Assembly: GCF_021391495.1 (NCBI RefSeq)
Contig: NZ_CP090063.1
Coordinates: 1,984,001-2,048,000, forward strand
Direction: 5' to 3'
Source: Amycolatopsis acidiphila
GTDB taxonomy: Bacteria; Actinomycetota; Actinomycetes; Mycobacteriales; Pseudonocardiaceae
DNA length: 64,000 bases
The position numbers and the translations under genes were made by a program. Positions 17,161 to 24,888 of this stretch are shown here, in pieces (position 1 is the first letter of the stretch; each line of letters opens with the position of its first letter). The notes under the pieces are model-generated. The model was not told where the DNA came from. It searched no databases and worked only from the letters and a program-made list of their open reading frames with translations.

Positions 17161-17268
17161 CACGCGGCGCGGGTGGGCGATGGCTCGCCCTGCGCAGCGG
17201 GGAGCGGCCTCGGTGTCCGCGTGCGCCACGGAAGCCTTGCAGGGCAGGTGAAACCGGCGGCGAGTGCG

Positions 17269-17721
17269 TCAGTTCGACGGCAGCCGCGGGGGCACGACCG
17301 AGCGGATGCTCGCCAGTACGGCCGTCAGGCTCGGCAGCCAGCGGTGGTGCGTGTCCGGCGGGACGAGCCAGTGCGTCAGGTTGTGCGGGCTCCGCTCGTC
17401 GGGCAGCGGGATCCCCGTGCCCGCCGTCAGGACGCGGACGCCCTCGGGCAGGGAGCTGTCCGCCGGGGCGAGGACATCCGCCTCCACCAGGAGCACCGCG
17501 ATCGAGCCGTGCTTGGTCAGCACGCACACGGCCGGGCCCTCGCAGCCCTGCCGCGCGACGCCGGCCAGCACCCGGTCCGCCAGCGACCGCGGCACCGCGA
17601 CAGCGCCGATACCCGATCCGGTCACCAGGGTGAGTGCGTTGTTGTGCCACTGCACGGGCCAGCCGAAGACGCGCCGGTAGTCGAGCGTGGTGCCGGATTC
17701 GACATTCTCCTGAACGGTCAT
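17269..17721 (-). CDS. hypothetical protein, possibly primase/polymerase-like
   Basis: A 150-residue protein starting at ATG 17721 with a strong GGAGGG site. It has an N-terminal TTLDYRRVFGWPVQWHNNAL, a central PAVCVLTKHGSIAVLLVEAD and a C-terminal IPLPDERSPHNLTHWLVPPD. This recalls the N-terminal part of small actinobacterial proteins annotated as bifunctional DNA primase/polymerase-like, but the metal-binding Asp-x-Asp pattern is not visible, so catalytic function is doubtful. It is divergent from a TetR gene and shares its palindromic operator region. Low certainty of family. Confidence 0.6.
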   Translation of the reverse strand: MTVQENVESGTTLDYRRVFGWPVQWHNNALTLVTGSGIGAVAVPRSLADRVLAGVARQGCEGPAVCVLTKHGSIAVLLVEADVLAPADSSLPEGVRVLTAGTGIPLPDERSPHNLTHWLVPPDTHHRWLPSLTAVLASIRSVVPPRLPSN

Positions 17722-17770
17722 CCTGTTCCCTCCGGCCCGCGACGCTGGTTCGACCGCCTCACACTGTAAC

Positions 17771-17783
17771 GGCACTGAGTGCC
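17771..17783. promoter_or_regulatory. TetR operator copy 1 (GGCACTGAGTGCC)
   Basis: A perfect 6-1-6 palindrome, GGCACT-G-AGTGCC, followed by CTTA. It lies 31 bp before the TetR start and 50 bp before the divergent gene at 17721, so one repressor dimer could control both. The same 17 bases recur at 18554 just after the TetR gene. Confidence 0.7.
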
Positions 17784-17813
17784 CTTAGCAACAGCGCCTG
17801 CTAGCTTCGAGGT

Positions 17814-18545
17814 ATGTCCGTCGAGTCCCGGCAGTCGCCGCGCCCGCGCGCCGGCCGCACCACGGCCGGGCGCCGCCGGCTCCGCCACGCGCTGACCGTC
17901 GCGGCGATCGACTTGTTCCTGGCCCAGGGCTACGACGCCACGACGGTCGACGAGATCGCCGCCGCGGCGGGCGTCGGGCGGCGCACCTTCTTCCGGTACT
18001 TCCGCTCGAAGGAGGACGCCATCTTCCCCGACCACGAGGACGTCCTCGGCGACATCGAGCGCTCGCTGGCCACGGCCGCGCCCGCGCAGGACCCGGTCGC
18101 GGTCGCCTGCACCGCGGTCCGCCTCGTGCTCGACTACTACCTCGCCGATCCCGACGTGTCCGTGAAGCGCTTCGCCCTCACCAGGACCGTGCCCTCGCTG
18201 CGTGACCGCGAGGTGGCGACCGTCGACCGGTACCAGCGCGTGTTCGCCCGCTACCTGCGGGAACGGTTCGAGGCGGCGGACGATCCGGCGGCCGACCTGC
18301 GTGCCTCCGTCGCCGCGGCGGCCGTCGCGGCTGCGCACAACCACGTGCTGCGCCGCTGGCTGCGCAGCGGCGGCGAGGAGGACGTCCACGCCAACGCCGA
18401 GGAGGCCTTCCAGCTCGTCGTCGACGCCTTCTCCGGACCGGTCGAGCCGGGTGGCGAGGGGCGGACGGTGGTCGCCGTGATGGAGGCCTCGGCCTCGATG
18501 TCGGAGGTCATGCGGCAGATCTCGGCCGCCCTCCGCACGAATTGA
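17814..18545 (+). CDS. TetR-family transcriptional regulator
   Basis: A 243-residue TetR regulator with a basic N-terminal extension of about 25 residues. The helix-turn-helix region is LTVAAIDLFLAQGYDATTVDEIAAAAGVGRR followed by TFFRYFRSKEDAIF; the C-terminal domain is Ala-rich and helical. The gene lies between two identical palindromes, one in its own promoter region and one in that of the M14/amidohydrolase operon, which argues that it represses itself and that operon. The ligand is unknown. Confidence 0.9.
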   Translation: MSVESRQSPRPRAGRTTAGRRRLRHALTVAAIDLFLAQGYDATTVDEIAAAAGVGRRTFFRYFRSKEDAIFPDHEDVLGDIERSLATAAPAQDPVAVACTAVRLVLDYYLADPDVSVKRFALTRTVPSLRDREVATVDRYQRVFARYLRERFEAADDPAADLRASVAAAAVAAAHNHVLRRWLRSGGEEDVHANAEEAFQLVVDAFSGPVEPGGEGRTVVAVMEASASMSEVMRQISAALRTN

Positions 18546-18553
18546 GCCCGAAT

Positions 18554-18566
18554 GGCACTGAGTGCC
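18554..18566. promoter_or_regulatory. TetR operator copy 2 (GGCACTGAGTGCC)
   Basis: Identical to the palindrome at 17771-17783, including the flanking CTTA (17 bases shared). It begins 9 bp after the TetR stop and lies in the leader region of the M14/amidohydrolase operon, about 180-280 bp upstream of its possible starts. Confidence 0.68.
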
Positions 18567-18832
18567 CTTACCGTCCGAACGGTCCGGCGCCGCCATCATC
18601 GGCGACCTGTTTGTCTACTGTGGACGGTGGTTGAGGCGTGGACGTGCTGGACCCCCGAGCGCCCCCGGCGTAGGCTGCGAACAGACTTTCGAGGCCGTTC
18701 AGGCCGATTTGCAGTAAGTATCTGGGGATCGAGGTCGTGACGCGCACCCGGCCGCCCTTCACGCGAGGGCGGCTACGGGACGCGGGTGTCGATGCGCTCG
18801 ACGGCGTCCCCCGCTCCCGAGGAGGAACATCC

Positions 18833-20176
18833 TTGTTCGCACGCATTTCCCAGCTCGCGGCCGCGGTACCCGCGATCGAGGCCTTCGCCGGGGTGGACGA
18901 GCTCAACACGCGGATCGGCGAGATCGCACGCGACCACCCCGACCGGACCGAGCTCAGCCGCATCGGCAGTTCGCGGCTCGGCGAGCCGCTGTGGTCGCTG
19001 ACCGTCCACGGTGGACCGCGACACGTGGTCGTCGTCGCGGCCGTACACCCCAACGAACCCGTGGGCGGCCTGACCTCGGTGCAGCTGGCCGGCCTTCTCG
19101 CCGAGGACGACGAGCTGCGCGAAGAGCTCGGCTGCACCTGGCACATCGTGCCGTGCGTCGACCCCGACGGGACCCGGCTCAACGAACCGTGGTTCACCCC
19201 GCCGATGACCCTGGAGAGCTACGGCCGCTCGTTCTACCGGCCCGCTCCCGACGAACAGGTGGAGTGGAGCTTTCCCTTCTCCTACAAGGGGCATTTCTTC
19301 GACCGGGTGCTGCCCGAGACGGTGGCGCTGATGCGGCTGATCGACGAGACCAAGCCGATGCTGCTGTGCTCGCTCCACAATGGAGAGTTCGGTGGGGTGT
19401 TCTACTACCTCAGCCGCGCCACCGACGCGCTCAACGAACAGCTCGCGGCCCTTCCGCTGAACCTCGGCCTGCCCCTGCACACCGGTGAGGGCGAGGCCGC
19501 GTTCATCGAGCAGATCGCGCCCGCGGTCTTCCGCAGTTTCACCGCGGAGGAGGAGTGCGACTTCATGCTGGAGCTGGGCATCGACCCCGCGCGGCGCACG
19601 GGTGGCGCTTCCAGCGGGGCGTATGCGGCGCGGTACGGAACCGCCTACCTGGCAACGGAAGTGCCGTACTGGGCCGACGCCAGGGCCGACGACCACACGC
19701 CGCTCGACATCTCGTACGCGGCCCTGCTCGTCGAGCGGGGAAGGCACACGGCGGAGACGACCAGGGTGCTCGAGGGCGTGCTCGCCGCCACGCGGGCCGA
19801 CCTCACGGTCCGCTCGCCGTTCCTGCGCGCGACCGAGGCGTTCCTGCCCTACCTGGCGGACGCCGCGGAGTCCGACCTCGCCCGCGCGGCCCGGCCGGAG
19901 AGCGAGCGGCCCGCGGTCGTCGCGGAGCGGTTCCACTCCACGTCCGGGATCCAGTCCGCCCGGATCCGGTTCGGCGGGATGCTGCTACGGGCGCTGGCCG
20001 CGGAGATCGCGATCGGCAACGGCACCCCGGCCATCCGCGGCGGGCACGACCGGCTCGCCGGGGTCTACGCCCGCTGGCTCGCCGAAGCCGAGATGCCGCA
20101 GCCGATCCCGCTTGCCAAGTTGGTGGGCGTCCAGCTCGGTGCCATCCTGGCCACGGCGACCGCGATCGGCGAATGA
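18833..20176 (+). CDS. M14-family zinc carboxypeptidase
   Basis: About 447 residues from TTG 18833, chosen for the AGGAGGAAC site seven bases upstream; GTG 18737 would add 32 unstructured-looking residues. Zinc ligands are in VVAAVHPNEPVGGL (His-x-x-Glu) and CSLHNGEFGG; a possible catalytic Glu is in YLATEVPYWAD. An Arg/Asn pair for substrate carboxylate is not clear, so it may act on amide-linked compounds rather than classic peptides. No signal peptide, so cytoplasmic. Its stop overlaps the amidohydrolase start, so the two form an operon, with a TetR palindrome upstream. Confidence 0.8.
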   Translation: MFARISQLAAAVPAIEAFAGVDELNTRIGEIARDHPDRTELSRIGSSRLGEPLWSLTVHGGPRHVVVVAAVHPNEPVGGLTSVQLAGLLAEDDELREELGCTWHIVPCVDPDGTRLNEPWFTPPMTLESYGRSFYRPAPDEQVEWSFPFSYKGHFFDRVLPETVALMRLIDETKPMLLCSLHNGEFGGVFYYLSRATDALNEQLAALPLNLGLPLHTGEGEAAFIEQIAPAVFRSFTAEEECDFMLELGIDPARRTGGASSGAYAARYGTAYLATEVPYWADARADDHTPLDISYAALLVERGRHTAETTRVLEGVLAATRADLTVRSPFLRATEAFLPYLADAAESDLARAARPESERPAVVAERFHSTSGIQSARIRFGGMLLRALAAEIAIGNGTPAIRGGHDRLAGVYARWLAEAEMPQPIPLAKLVGVQLGAILATATAIGE

Positions 20177-21753
20177 AGGGGGCCGCAGTGCTCGACCTGC
20201 TCATCGAGGACGCGACGGTGCTCACGATGAACCCGGCGCGGCCGCGCGCCGGCAGGATCGGCGTCTGGCAGGGCCGGATCGTGGGCGTCGACGAGGAGCT
20301 GGACGGCGTGGCGGCGCGGCGCACGCTGCGGCTCGGCGGGGCGACGGTGCTGCCCGGGTTCGTCGACGCGCACACGCACCTGGTGTGGGCCGGGATGAGC
20401 CAGGGCGGTGCCGACCTGACCGGCGTGCGGGAGCGCTCCCAGGTGCTCGACGTGCTGCGCCGGGCGTGCGCGCGGGCACAGCCGGGCGAATGGGTCGAGG
20501 TGACCGGCTACGACCAGCGCCCGATCGGCGGGCACCTCACGCTCGCGGAGCTGGACGCGCTCTCGGACGGCCGGCTGCTGTGGCTGCAGCACACTTCGGG
20601 GCACGCGGGCGTGGTGAACAGCGCCGTGCTCGCGACCGCCCCGGTCGACCACGAAGACGGACTGGTACTGGAACGCGCGCAGATCGACGTGCGCCGGGCG
20701 CGGCTGCCGTACCGGAACAGCGAGCTGGTCGACGCGATCGAGCGGGCCGGGCGCACCTGCCTGTCCCAGGGCATCACCACCTGCGCCGAGGCGGGGATCG
20801 GCGGTGGGCTGATCGCCACGCCGCCCGTGGAGGTCGCGGCGTACCAGGCGGCGCGCGAGGCGGGGCGGCTGCCGGTCCGGATGCAGCTGATGATCGCGTC
20901 CGACGCGCTGCGCGACCTGGCCGGGCACCCGGACGACGGCATCACCCGCGGGATCGACCTCGGGCTGCGAACGGGCTTCGGCGACGAGACGCTGAGCATC
21001 GGCGCGCTCAAGCTGTGGCTCGACGGCGGGATCATGGCGCGTACGGCGGCGCTCAGCGCGCCCTACGCGGGCAGCACCGCCGCAGGTCGGCTGCAGGAGG
21101 ATCCGGCGGTGCTGCGGCAGATCATCATCGACGGGCACACCGCGGGCTGGCAGCTGGCCGTGCACGCGATCGGCGACCGGGCGCTCGACGTCGCGCTCGA
21201 CGCCATCGCCGAGGCGCAGGCACGCAAGCCGCGCCCGGACGCGCGGCACCGGATCGAGCACTGTGGACTCGTGCGCCCCGACCAGCTCGCGCCGCTGGCC
21301 GAGCTCGGGCTCACCGCCGTCCTGCAGCCGGAGTTCCTGTGGGACAACGGCGACGACTACTCCGACGTGCTCGGGCCGGACAGGGCGGGCTGGCTCTACC
21401 GCGGGCGCGCCCTGCTCGACGCCGGGGTCGCGATCGCGTCCAGTTCGGACCGTCCGGTGGTCAGCGGTGCGCCGCTGCGTGCCGTCCGGTTCATGGTCGA
21501 ACGGCGGTCCGACAGCGGGCGGGTGGTCGGTCCCGGCGAAGAGCTGACGGTCGCGGAAGCGTTGTCCGCGGCGACGATCGGCGCCGCCCGCGCCTGCCGT
21601 CGCGAGCGGCTGTGCGGCAGCGTCGAACGCGGGAAGCTCGCGGATCTCGTTGTGCTGGCGCGGAACCCGCTGGAGGTGCCCGCGCCGGAGCTGGCGGACG
21701 TCGGCGTGACGGCGACGCTGCTAGGCGGAGAGGTCGTCCACGGCGCGCTCTGA
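20173..21753 (+). CDS. amidohydrolase family protein (YtcJ-like)
   Basis: A 526-residue metal-dependent hydrolase. The metal ligands are visible in GFVDAHTHLVWAG, then QLAVHAIGDRALD, RHRIEHC and the late SSDRPV aspartate; the beta-sandwich frames it at both ends (LLIEDATVLTMN and KLADLVVLARNPLEV). YtcJ-type enzymes hydrolyse amides or imidazolones. ATG 20173 overlaps the M14 stop; GTG 20188 with AAGGGGG before it is an alternative start. The M14 enzyme and this one probably act in sequence on an amide. The 3' end overlaps a convergent gene by 33 bp. Confidence 0.85.
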   Translation: MKGAAVLDLLIEDATVLTMNPARPRAGRIGVWQGRIVGVDEELDGVAARRTLRLGGATVLPGFVDAHTHLVWAGMSQGGADLTGVRERSQVLDVLRRACARAQPGEWVEVTGYDQRPIGGHLTLAELDALSDGRLLWLQHTSGHAGVVNSAVLATAPVDHEDGLVLERAQIDVRRARLPYRNSELVDAIERAGRTCLSQGITTCAEAGIGGGLIATPPVEVAAYQAAREAGRLPVRMQLMIASDALRDLAGHPDDGITRGIDLGLRTGFGDETLSIGALKLWLDGGIMARTAALSAPYAGSTAAGRLQEDPAVLRQIIIDGHTAGWQLAVHAIGDRALDVALDAIAEAQARKPRPDARHRIEHCGLVRPDQLAPLAELGLTAVLQPEFLWDNGDDYSDVLGPDRAGWLYRGRALLDAGVAIASSSDRPVVSGAPLRAVRFMVERRSDSGRVVGPGEELTVAEALSAATIGAARACRRERLCGSVERGKLADLVVLARNPLEVPAPELADVGVTATLLGGEVVHGAL

Positions 21754-22542
21754 CCCGGGCCGCCACGGCACGAGCATGCAGGTGCGGCGCTGGTAGTCCG
21801 CGTACTCCGGGTACCGGCCCAGCGTGATGCTCTCGGTGAACCGCGTCGAGCCGATGAACAGCAGCGTGAGCAGGACCGCGCCGGCGACGGTCCACTGCCA
21901 CGGCGAGTCCGCGGCGAGCGCGCCGAACACGAACACCACCCACCACTGGGCCTGCTCGAAGAAGAAGTTGGGATGCCGCGAGTAGCGGAAGAGCCCCGTC
22001 CGCACGAAGCGGGCGGCAGGTTCGCGCCCCGCGTCCAGCTCGGCCCGCTTGTGCTGCTGGAAGGTCCACTGCTGCTGGTCGGCGACGGTCTCCCCGGCGA
22101 GGAACGCCAGGAACACGACGGCCAGCACGGCGTCCCAGGCGCCGAACGGCGAACGGTGCTGCAGTGCGGTGTACGCGGGCAGCGTGATCAGCAGCAGGAT
22201 CACGTTCTGGTACAGGGAGATGAAGAAGAAGTTGAACAGCTGGAACTGCCACGGCTTCAGCCGGGCGCGCAGGACGCCCCACCGGTAGTCCTCGCCGCCG
22301 GGCGCGTAGCCGCCCTTGCGCCCGTAGTTGAAGGTCAGCCGGATGCCCCACAGGGCGATCAGCGCCAGCATGACGTCGAGGCGGGCGTCGGCGAACCCCG
22401 CGCCCGCGGCGAACACCGCGACGTAGGCGATCGGCACGAGCGACCAGATCCGGTCGACCCACGAGTATTCCCTGGTCACGAGCGACAGCAGCCAGGTGCC
22501 GAGGACGACACCGGCGAAGACGTACAGGCAGACCAGCAGCAC
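21721..22542 (-). CDS. DUF1295 membrane protein (steroid 5-alpha-reductase-like)
   Basis: A 273-residue integral membrane protein with about six hydrophobic segments, e.g. LLVCLYVFAGVVLGTWLLSL at the start and FQLFNFFFISLYQNVILLLI in the middle. The C-terminal signature LFRYSRHPNFFFEQAQWWVVFVF and TLGRYPEYADYQRRT matches DUF1295/steroid 5-alpha-reductase C-terminal proteins, which bind NADPH in the membrane. The steroid link is fold-level only. It is divergent from an EXPERA-type gene and overlaps the amidohydrolase gene at its 3' end. Confidence 0.85.
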   Translation of the reverse strand: MLLVCLYVFAGVVLGTWLLSLVTREYSWVDRIWSLVPIAYVAVFAAGAGFADARLDVMLALIALWGIRLTFNYGRKGGYAPGGEDYRWGVLRARLKPWQFQLFNFFFISLYQNVILLLITLPAYTALQHRSPFGAWDAVLAVVFLAFLAGETVADQQQWTFQQHKRAELDAGREPAARFVRTGLFRYSRHPNFFFEQAQWWVVFVFGALAADSPWQWTVAGAVLLTLLFIGSTRFTESITLGRYPEYADYQRRTCMLVPWRPGSERAVDDLSA

Positions 22543-22597
22543 GCGCCCACTCTACTGCCCGCTGACCTGGACATTCGCCTATCTAGGATCCGTGTCC

Positions 22598-23092
22598 ATG
22601 GCCAACCTGCCGCTGCGCCGGCGCGGTATCGACATCTTCTTCGCGATCGTGTTCGCGGCGTTCACCGTCACCTCGCTCATCAGCGACCTGCTGCCCAGCG
22701 TCGGGGTGGACTTCTCGCACCCGTCCTCGAACTTCTTCGTCAACTCCAACTACTGGTACGCCCACGACACCGACCCGCTGTTCATGCACCCGCCGACCTG
22801 GATGCGGATCATCACCGGGCTCTCGGCGTTCGGGTACATGCCGTTCTACGTCGTGCTCGTCTTCGCGCTGGTCACCGGTCGCAACTGGATCCAGCTGCCC
22901 GCGGTCGTCTACGCGACGATGATCGTGACGCTCACCGGGATCGTCGTGTTCGGCGTCGAGTTCTTCGGCGAGCCCGAGTGGCGCACCCCGAGCCCGGTGA
23001 AGTTCCTGCTGTTCAACCTGCCCTACGTGCTGGTGCCGCTCGTGCTGCTGATCCGGATGCGCAGACCCGCGCCCTTCACCCGCCGGTTCTGA
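22598..23092 (+). CDS. EXPERA/emopamil-binding-type membrane protein
   Basis: A 164-residue protein with four predicted transmembrane helices: IDIFFAIVFAAFTVTSLI, the IITGLSAFGYMPFYVVLVFA region, VYATMIVTLTGIVVFGVEFF and FLLFNLPYVLVPLVLLI. The conserved pattern PPTWMRIITG ... YMPFY ... VYATM ... LFNLPYVLVP is that of the EXPERA domain (EBP/TMEM97 sterol-isomerase fold). The bacterial function is unknown. It lies 56 bp from the divergent DUF1295 gene; the two may be co-regulated. GTG 22592 is an alternative start. Confidence 0.75.
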   Translation: MANLPLRRRGIDIFFAIVFAAFTVTSLISDLLPSVGVDFSHPSSNFFVNSNYWYAHDTDPLFMHPPTWMRIITGLSAFGYMPFYVVLVFALVTGRNWIQLPAVVYATMIVTLTGIVVFGVEFFGEPEWRTPSPVKFLLFNLPYVLVPLVLLIRMRRPAPFTRRF

Positions 23093-23128
23093 CCGCGTTC
23101 GCGACAGCCGTCCGGTTACCCTGTCGGG

Positions 23129-23932
23129 GTGAGACGAGTAGGCGCGATGGCGGATGCGCGGGGGCTGGCCGCGCAGGACCACGTCTGCTGGTTCTACGGC
23201 GACCGGGACGAGTTCCGCGCGCGAGCCCGCGAGTTCCTGGCCGAAGGGCGGGCCGCCGGGCAGCGGGTCCGCTACGTGACGGCTGACCAGGACGAAGCGG
23301 CCGGGGGCATGGATCGCGTCGAGGTTTCGCTGCTGCGGGACGTCTACCCGGTGGGCGGCGACGTCGACGTGACCGAGCAGGTGCGGCGGTTCGCGGCGGC
23401 CACGGACGAGGCGCTGCGGGACGGGTTCACCGGGCTCCGCGTGGCGGCGGACGTGACGGACCTGGTGCGCACCCCGGCACGGCTGGCCGTGTTCGGGCGC
23501 TACGAGCACGTGTTCGACCGCTTCCTGGCGAGCCGGCCGTTCACCGCCATGTGCGGCTACGACCGGCGGACCCTCGACGGCGCGGCGGTGGACCACCTGG
23601 CGTCGCTGCACCCGGCGGGCAACGTGGCGCCCCCGTTCCGGCTCTACGCCCGCGGCTGCGACGGGTTCGCGCTGGCCGGCGACCTGGACCTGACCGGGCG
23701 TGACCTGCTGGCACGCGCGCTCGACTGCGCGGACCCGCGCCCCGCGCGCAGCTCGCTGTGCGTCGACGCGTCCGCCGTCGAGTTCATCGATCATCGCGCC
23801 CTGATCACGCTGGCCGAGCACGCGCGGACGCGTGGCTTCCGCGACCTCGTGCTGCACACGTCGCTACGCTACCCGGCGCGCCTGGTCGAGCTGCTCGGCA
23901 TCGACGGCGTGCGGATCGAGCCGGCCGAATGA
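23129..23932 (+). CDS. MEDS-domain plus STAS-like sensor protein
   Basis: A 267-residue two-domain protein. The N-terminal part (AQDHVCWFYGDRDEFRAR ... MCGYDRRTLDG) is a MEDS domain (methanogen/methylotroph DcmR sensory), which is thought to bind small ligands. The C-terminal 80 residues (GFALAGDLDLTGRDLLA ... SSLCVDASAVEFIDHRALI) have the STAS fold of anti-anti-sigma factors, with Asp and His where the phosphorylated Ser would be. GTG 23129 follows a TTACCCT box by seven bases, hinting at a leaderless mRNA; ATG 23147 is possible. It overlaps the next gene by 4 bp. Confidence 0.82.
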   Translation: MRRVGAMADARGLAAQDHVCWFYGDRDEFRARAREFLAEGRAAGQRVRYVTADQDEAAGGMDRVEVSLLRDVYPVGGDVDVTEQVRRFAAATDEALRDGFTGLRVAADVTDLVRTPARLAVFGRYEHVFDRFLASRPFTAMCGYDRRTLDGAAVDHLASLHPAGNVAPPFRLYARGCDGFALAGDLDLTGRDLLARALDCADPRPARSSLCVDASAVEFIDHRALITLAEHARTRGFRDLVLHTSLRYPARLVELLGIDGVRIEPAE

Positions 23933-24888
23933 GACCGGGCGCGGCGGCAGGCCATCAGGGCTACTTCCATGAGGCCGTGTGCTACGCCTCCGACGAGGAG
24001 CTGCTGGGCGTCGCGGTGCCGTTCCTCCTCGGCGGTGTGCAAGCGGGGGAGCCGACGGTGGTCTCGCTCGGCGAGCGCACCGCCGGGCTCCTGCGCGACG
24101 AGCTGGGCGACGTCGAGGGCATCGTGTTCCAGGCCGGAGGAGCGGTGTACGCCCGGCCGGCGGTCGCGATCCGGTCCTACCAACACCTCCTGGCCGGGTA
24201 CGCGGCGCGCGGCGCGGGGCAGATCCGCGTCATCGGCGAGATTCCGGCCTTCGGCCTGGGCACGACCTGGGACTGGTGGGCCCGGTACGAGGCGGTGATC
24301 AGCCGGGCCTACGGGGCGTACCCGTTGTGGAGCATGTGCGCCTACGACACGCGCACCACGCCGGGCCACGTTCTCGAAGACGTCGCGCGGACGCATCCAC
24401 GCAACGCGGAGCCCGACGGCAGCCACCGGCCGAGCCCGGGATACGCGGGCGCGGTGGCGTTCCTGAGCCAGGAACACGTCGTGACGCCGGACCCGATCGA
24501 GCGCACGGCACCGCTGGTGGACCTGTTCGAGCCGGCGCCGGGCGAGGCGCGCCGCGCGCTGGCCGGTGCACTGCACGCGCATCTGGACGCGGACGGGTTC
24601 GACGACCTCCTGGTGGCGGTGAGCGAGACCGTCACCAACGCGATCGAACACGGCACGCCACCGGTCCGGCTCCGGTGCTGGGCCGCCCCGGGCCGGCTGG
24701 TCGTGAAAGTGACCGACGCCGGTCCCGGCCCCGGTGACCCGTTCGCCGGGCTCATGCCCGCCGCGAAGGCGCCCGACGGAGGGATGGGCCTGTGGCTCGC
24801 GCACCAGCTGTGCGACCACGTGACGTTCGGCCGCACGCCCGAGGGGGAGTTCGTCGTCCGGCTCACCGCCGGGACTCCGCTCAGCTGA
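23929..24888 (+). CDS. MEDS-domain anti-sigma factor/HATPase protein
   Basis: A 319-residue protein with an N-terminal MEDS domain (GYFHEAVCYASDEELLGVAV ... PLWSMCAYDTRTTPGHV) and a C-terminal HATPase_c domain of the RsbW/serine-kinase type: VAVSETVTNAIEHGTPPV is the N-box, VTDAGPGPGDP the G1 box and GGMGLWLAHQLCDHV the G2 box. With the STAS-like protein before it (4-bp overlap) it forms a partner-switching pair that likely controls an unlinked sigma factor. No sigma gene is nearby. Confidence 0.85.
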   Translation: MRPGAAAGHQGYFHEAVCYASDEELLGVAVPFLLGGVQAGEPTVVSLGERTAGLLRDELGDVEGIVFQAGGAVYARPAVAIRSYQHLLAGYAARGAGQIRVIGEIPAFGLGTTWDWWARYEAVISRAYGAYPLWSMCAYDTRTTPGHVLEDVARTHPRNAEPDGSHRPSPGYAGAVAFLSQEHVVTPDPIERTAPLVDLFEPAPGEARRALAGALHAHLDADGFDDLLVAVSETVTNAIEHGTPPVRLRCWAAPGRLVVKVTDAGPGPGDPFAGLMPAAKAPDGGMGLWLAHQLCDHVTFGRTPEGEFVVRLTAGTPLS

